DNA from: Candidatus Altimarinota bacterium
GTDB taxonomy: Bacteria; Patescibacteriota; Gracilibacteria; UBA4473
Reading direction: 5' to 3'
Assembly: GCA_027028725.1 (NCBI GenBank)
Contig: JALVIB010000023.1
Span: 1-14,136 of the forward strand
DNA length: 14,136 bases
Below, one piece after another: positions 12,808-14,136 of the stretch. A model generated the notes under the pieces. It saw only the letters and a program-made list of their open reading frames with translations, had not been told where the DNA came from and made no database searches. The position numbers and the translations under genes are program-made. Within the stretch, counting starts at the first letter, position 1. Each line of letters begins with the position of its first letter.

Positions 12808-13854
12808 ATGAGCCACATAATTCAAAAAACATTACCATCCAAAGCCGAAGTGAAATCCAAACTTCCGCTAACCGAAGCCCTTAAAGCCCAAATCGAGCGA
12901 GACCGCCAAGAAATTCGCGAGATTTTGGCGGGACGCGATAATCGTAAAATCCTCATTATCGGACCTTGTAGCGCTTGGCCGAGCGAAGCTGTCCTCGATT
13001 ACGCACGCAAACTGGCGCCGTTGGCGGAAAAATCCCGCGAAAATTTGAAAATCGTGATGCGTGCTTATATTCAGAAACCGCGCACGACGGTTGGTTGGCA
13101 AGGACCGATTGTTCAGCCCGATCCGTTCGGCGAAATTGATATGCCGGCAGGGATTTTCTATTGTCGCGAGATGATGCTGGAAGTGGTTAAGCTTGGTTTG
13201 CCGATTGCAGACGAAATTCTTTTCCCGCGTAAAGAAAGTTATTTTCGCGATTTATTGAGCTGGGCTGCCATCGGCGCACGGTCTAGTGAAAATCAGGAAC
13301 ACCGCATTCTCGCTTCTATGCTGGATTTCCCAATTGGGATGAAAAATCCTACTTCGGGCAGTATCCGAATTGGTGTGAATTCCGTTCTTGCGGGACAAAC
13401 TCCGAATCATTTGGCACTTAATAATAATCAAGTGCAGACTTCGGGAAACGAGTTTGTGCATTTGGTTTTGCGCGGTGGAAAAGGAAAACCAAATATCAGT
13501 GAAGAAAAACTCCTCAAAGCCGCGAAATATTTACGCGAAAAAGATGTCCGAAATCCCGGTTTCATCATCGATGCGAGCCACGAAAACTCAATTGGGGCGG
13601 ACGGCAAAAAGAATCCCCTTCTCCAGCCGGAAATCATTTGGGAAACACTCAAAATTTCGCGGGAAAATCCGGAAATTAATGGTTTGCTTAAAGGTTGGAT
13701 GGTTGAAAGTTTTTTAGCCGATGGACAACAAAGTTGTTCAACGGCAAAATCCCGCGAAAATTTGGAATACGGAAAATCCATTACTGATGGTTGTCTTGGT
13801 TGGGAAAAAACTGCTGAACTAATTGAAAAACTAAATGATAAACTTTCCAAATAA
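12808..13854 (+). CDS. aroG: 3-deoxy-7-phosphoheptulonate (DAHP) synthase, class I
   Basis: Condenses phosphoenolpyruvate with erythrose 4-phosphate, the first committed step of the shikimate pathway. 348 residues, matching the AroF/G/H (type I-alpha) family. Active-site landmarks: IIGPCS (50-55, metal ligand C54), MRAYIQKPRTTVGW (84-97, R85 and K90), SWAAIGARSSENQ (151-163), K179 in GMKNPTSG, LRGG (221-224), DASHENS (255-261, metal ligand H258), MVESFL (298-303, metal ligand E300) and SITDGCLGW (324-332, metal ligand D327). I assign aroG as a family symbol; which aromatic acid inhibits the enzyme cannot be read here. Expression is predicted to be governed by the Phe/Tyr leader attenuator upstream. 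It carries three exact iterated 10-mers (13033, 13655, 13750), two coding SREN and one coding ISREN. The stop is TAA; aroA follows 50 nt later on the same strand. Confidence 0.96.
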   Translation: MSHIIQKTLPSKAEVKSKLPLTEALKAQIERDRQEIREILAGRDNRKILIIGPCSAWPSEAVLDYARKLAPLAEKSRENLKIVMRAYIQKPRTTVGWQGPIVQPDPFGEIDMPAGIFYCREMMLEVVKLGLPIADEILFPRKESYFRDLLSWAAIGARSSENQEHRILASMLDFPIGMKNPTSGSIRIGVNSVLAGQTPNHLALNNNQVQTSGNEFVHLVLRGGKGKPNISEEKLLKAAKYLREKDVRNPGFIIDASHENSIGADGKKNPLLQPEIIWETLKISRENPEINGLLKGWMVESFLADGQQSCSTAKSRENLEYGKSITDGCLGWEKTAELIEKLNDKLSK

Positions 13855-13855
13855 T

Positions 13856-13888
13856 TCTCCCCCTAGCAGGGGGAGCTGGAAGGGGTAG
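13856..13888. repeat. REP-like element between aroG and aroA
   Basis: Hairpin CTCCCCCTAGCAGGGGGAG followed by CTGGAAGGGGTAG, occupying most of the 50-nt aroG-aroA gap. As RNA it would form a stable hairpin without a T-run, so it may affect readthrough or mRNA stability rather than end transcription. Confidence 0.65.
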
Positions 13889-13904
13889 ATAACAACAAAA
13901 AAAT

Positions 13905-14136
13905 ATGACTAAAATTCTGCAAGTTCCGGGATCAAAATCAATTGCTCAACGCGCTTTAATTTGTGCGGCGCTGTGCAGTGAACCGACAACTTTGGAAAAC
14001 TTACCGCAAGGCGCGGATGTGCAAAATTTGGTGCGAGCACTTGAAAAATGCGACCTACAAACAGAAAATCCCGCGAAAAATTCCACAAAAATAATTCCTT
14101 CTAATCTCCCCCCCGCAAGGCGGGGGGGTCGGGGGG
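13905..14136 (+). CDS. aroA: EPSP synthase, N-terminal part
   Basis: First 77 residues of 3-phosphoshikimate 1-carboxyvinyltransferase, which adds PEP to shikimate 3-phosphate; the gene runs off the right edge. The diagnostic substrate-binding motif is at the start: VPGSKSIAQRALICAAL (7-23, with K11, S12 and R16 expected to contact substrate), followed by TTLENLPQGADVQNLVRALEKC (28-49). It is in the same orientation as aroG and probably shares its transcript, which would place it under the same attenuator. No Shine-Dalgarno sequence. An exact iterated 10-mer lies at 14069-14078, and the last visible 30 bases are a REP-like repeat read as LPPARRGGRG, where the family has no such segment. Whether the frame stays open beyond the edge cannot be seen. 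Confidence 0.9.
   Translation, partial: MTKILQVPGSKSIAQRALICAALCSEPTTLENLPQGADVQNLVRALEKCDLQTENPAKNSTKIIPSNLPPARRGGRG
14105..14136. repeat. REP-like element inside the aroA reading frame
   Basis: CCCCCCCGCAAGGCGGGGGGG followed by TCGGGGGG to the window edge; same architecture as the CCCCCTGACAAGGGGG family (C-run, short loop, G-run, purine tail). Confidence 0.65.

Noticed and set aside
13428..13850. 140-codon minus-strand frame in aroG
   Set aside because: It is antisense to DAHP synthase with intact active-site motifs, has no promoter, and its residues show no family features.

Overview
The window reads as a piece of a small-genome, AT-rich bacterium that uses the standard code: long genes such as mfd run without in-frame TGA, and the nine visible stops are TAA or TAG. 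The dense interspersed palindromes, the near absence of Shine-Dalgarno sequences and the gene complement suggest a Patescibacteria/CPR-type lineage. A Peregrinibacteria- or Gracilibacteria-like genome would fit, but that assignment is inference and no marker here settles it.

Layout. Positions 1-5476 form a minus-strand run in the order mfd (transcription-repair coupling factor), def (peptide deformylase), an unrecognised 413-residue protein with an HExxxH motif, and the start of dgt (dGTPase-like, cut by the window edge). Positions 5780-7035 hold two convergent genes of unknown function. From 7335 to the end the genes form an aromatic amino acid neighbourhood: tkt (transketolase, source of erythrose 4-phosphate) and an aspartate/aromatic aminotransferase on the minus strand; pheA (prephenate dehydratase with ACT domain), aroG (class I DAHP synthase) and the start of aroA (EPSP synthase) on the plus strand. 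A small 88-residue minus-strand gene with its own promoter and terminator lies between pheA and aroG.

The most notable element lies at 12609-12758, upstream of aroG. It has a promoter, an 18-residue leader ORF with seven Phe/Tyr codons (MRNQFFFANYFYFLATAG), a stem over the control codons, a 16-position antiterminator helix and a competing intrinsic terminator with a T-run. This is the complete architecture of a ribosome-mediated Phe/Tyr transcription attenuator controlling DAHP synthase. The leader ATG sits only 8 nt after its -10 box, so the leader mRNA appears to be leaderless.

Three further patterns run across the window. (1) The 10-mer TTTCGCGGGA or its complement occurs 28 times by hand count, 14 in each orientation, in genes and between them. 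(2) GC-rich REP-like palindromes are scattered between genes and also sit in frame inside tkt, twice in pheA, and at the edge of the window in aroA. (3) Most starts have a TATAAT-like box 6-10 nt upstream and no Shine-Dalgarno sequence, which suggests that leaderless mRNAs are the rule. A direct repeat of about 160 bp, containing a 22-bp near-palindrome and octamer arrays, lies on both sides of tkt.
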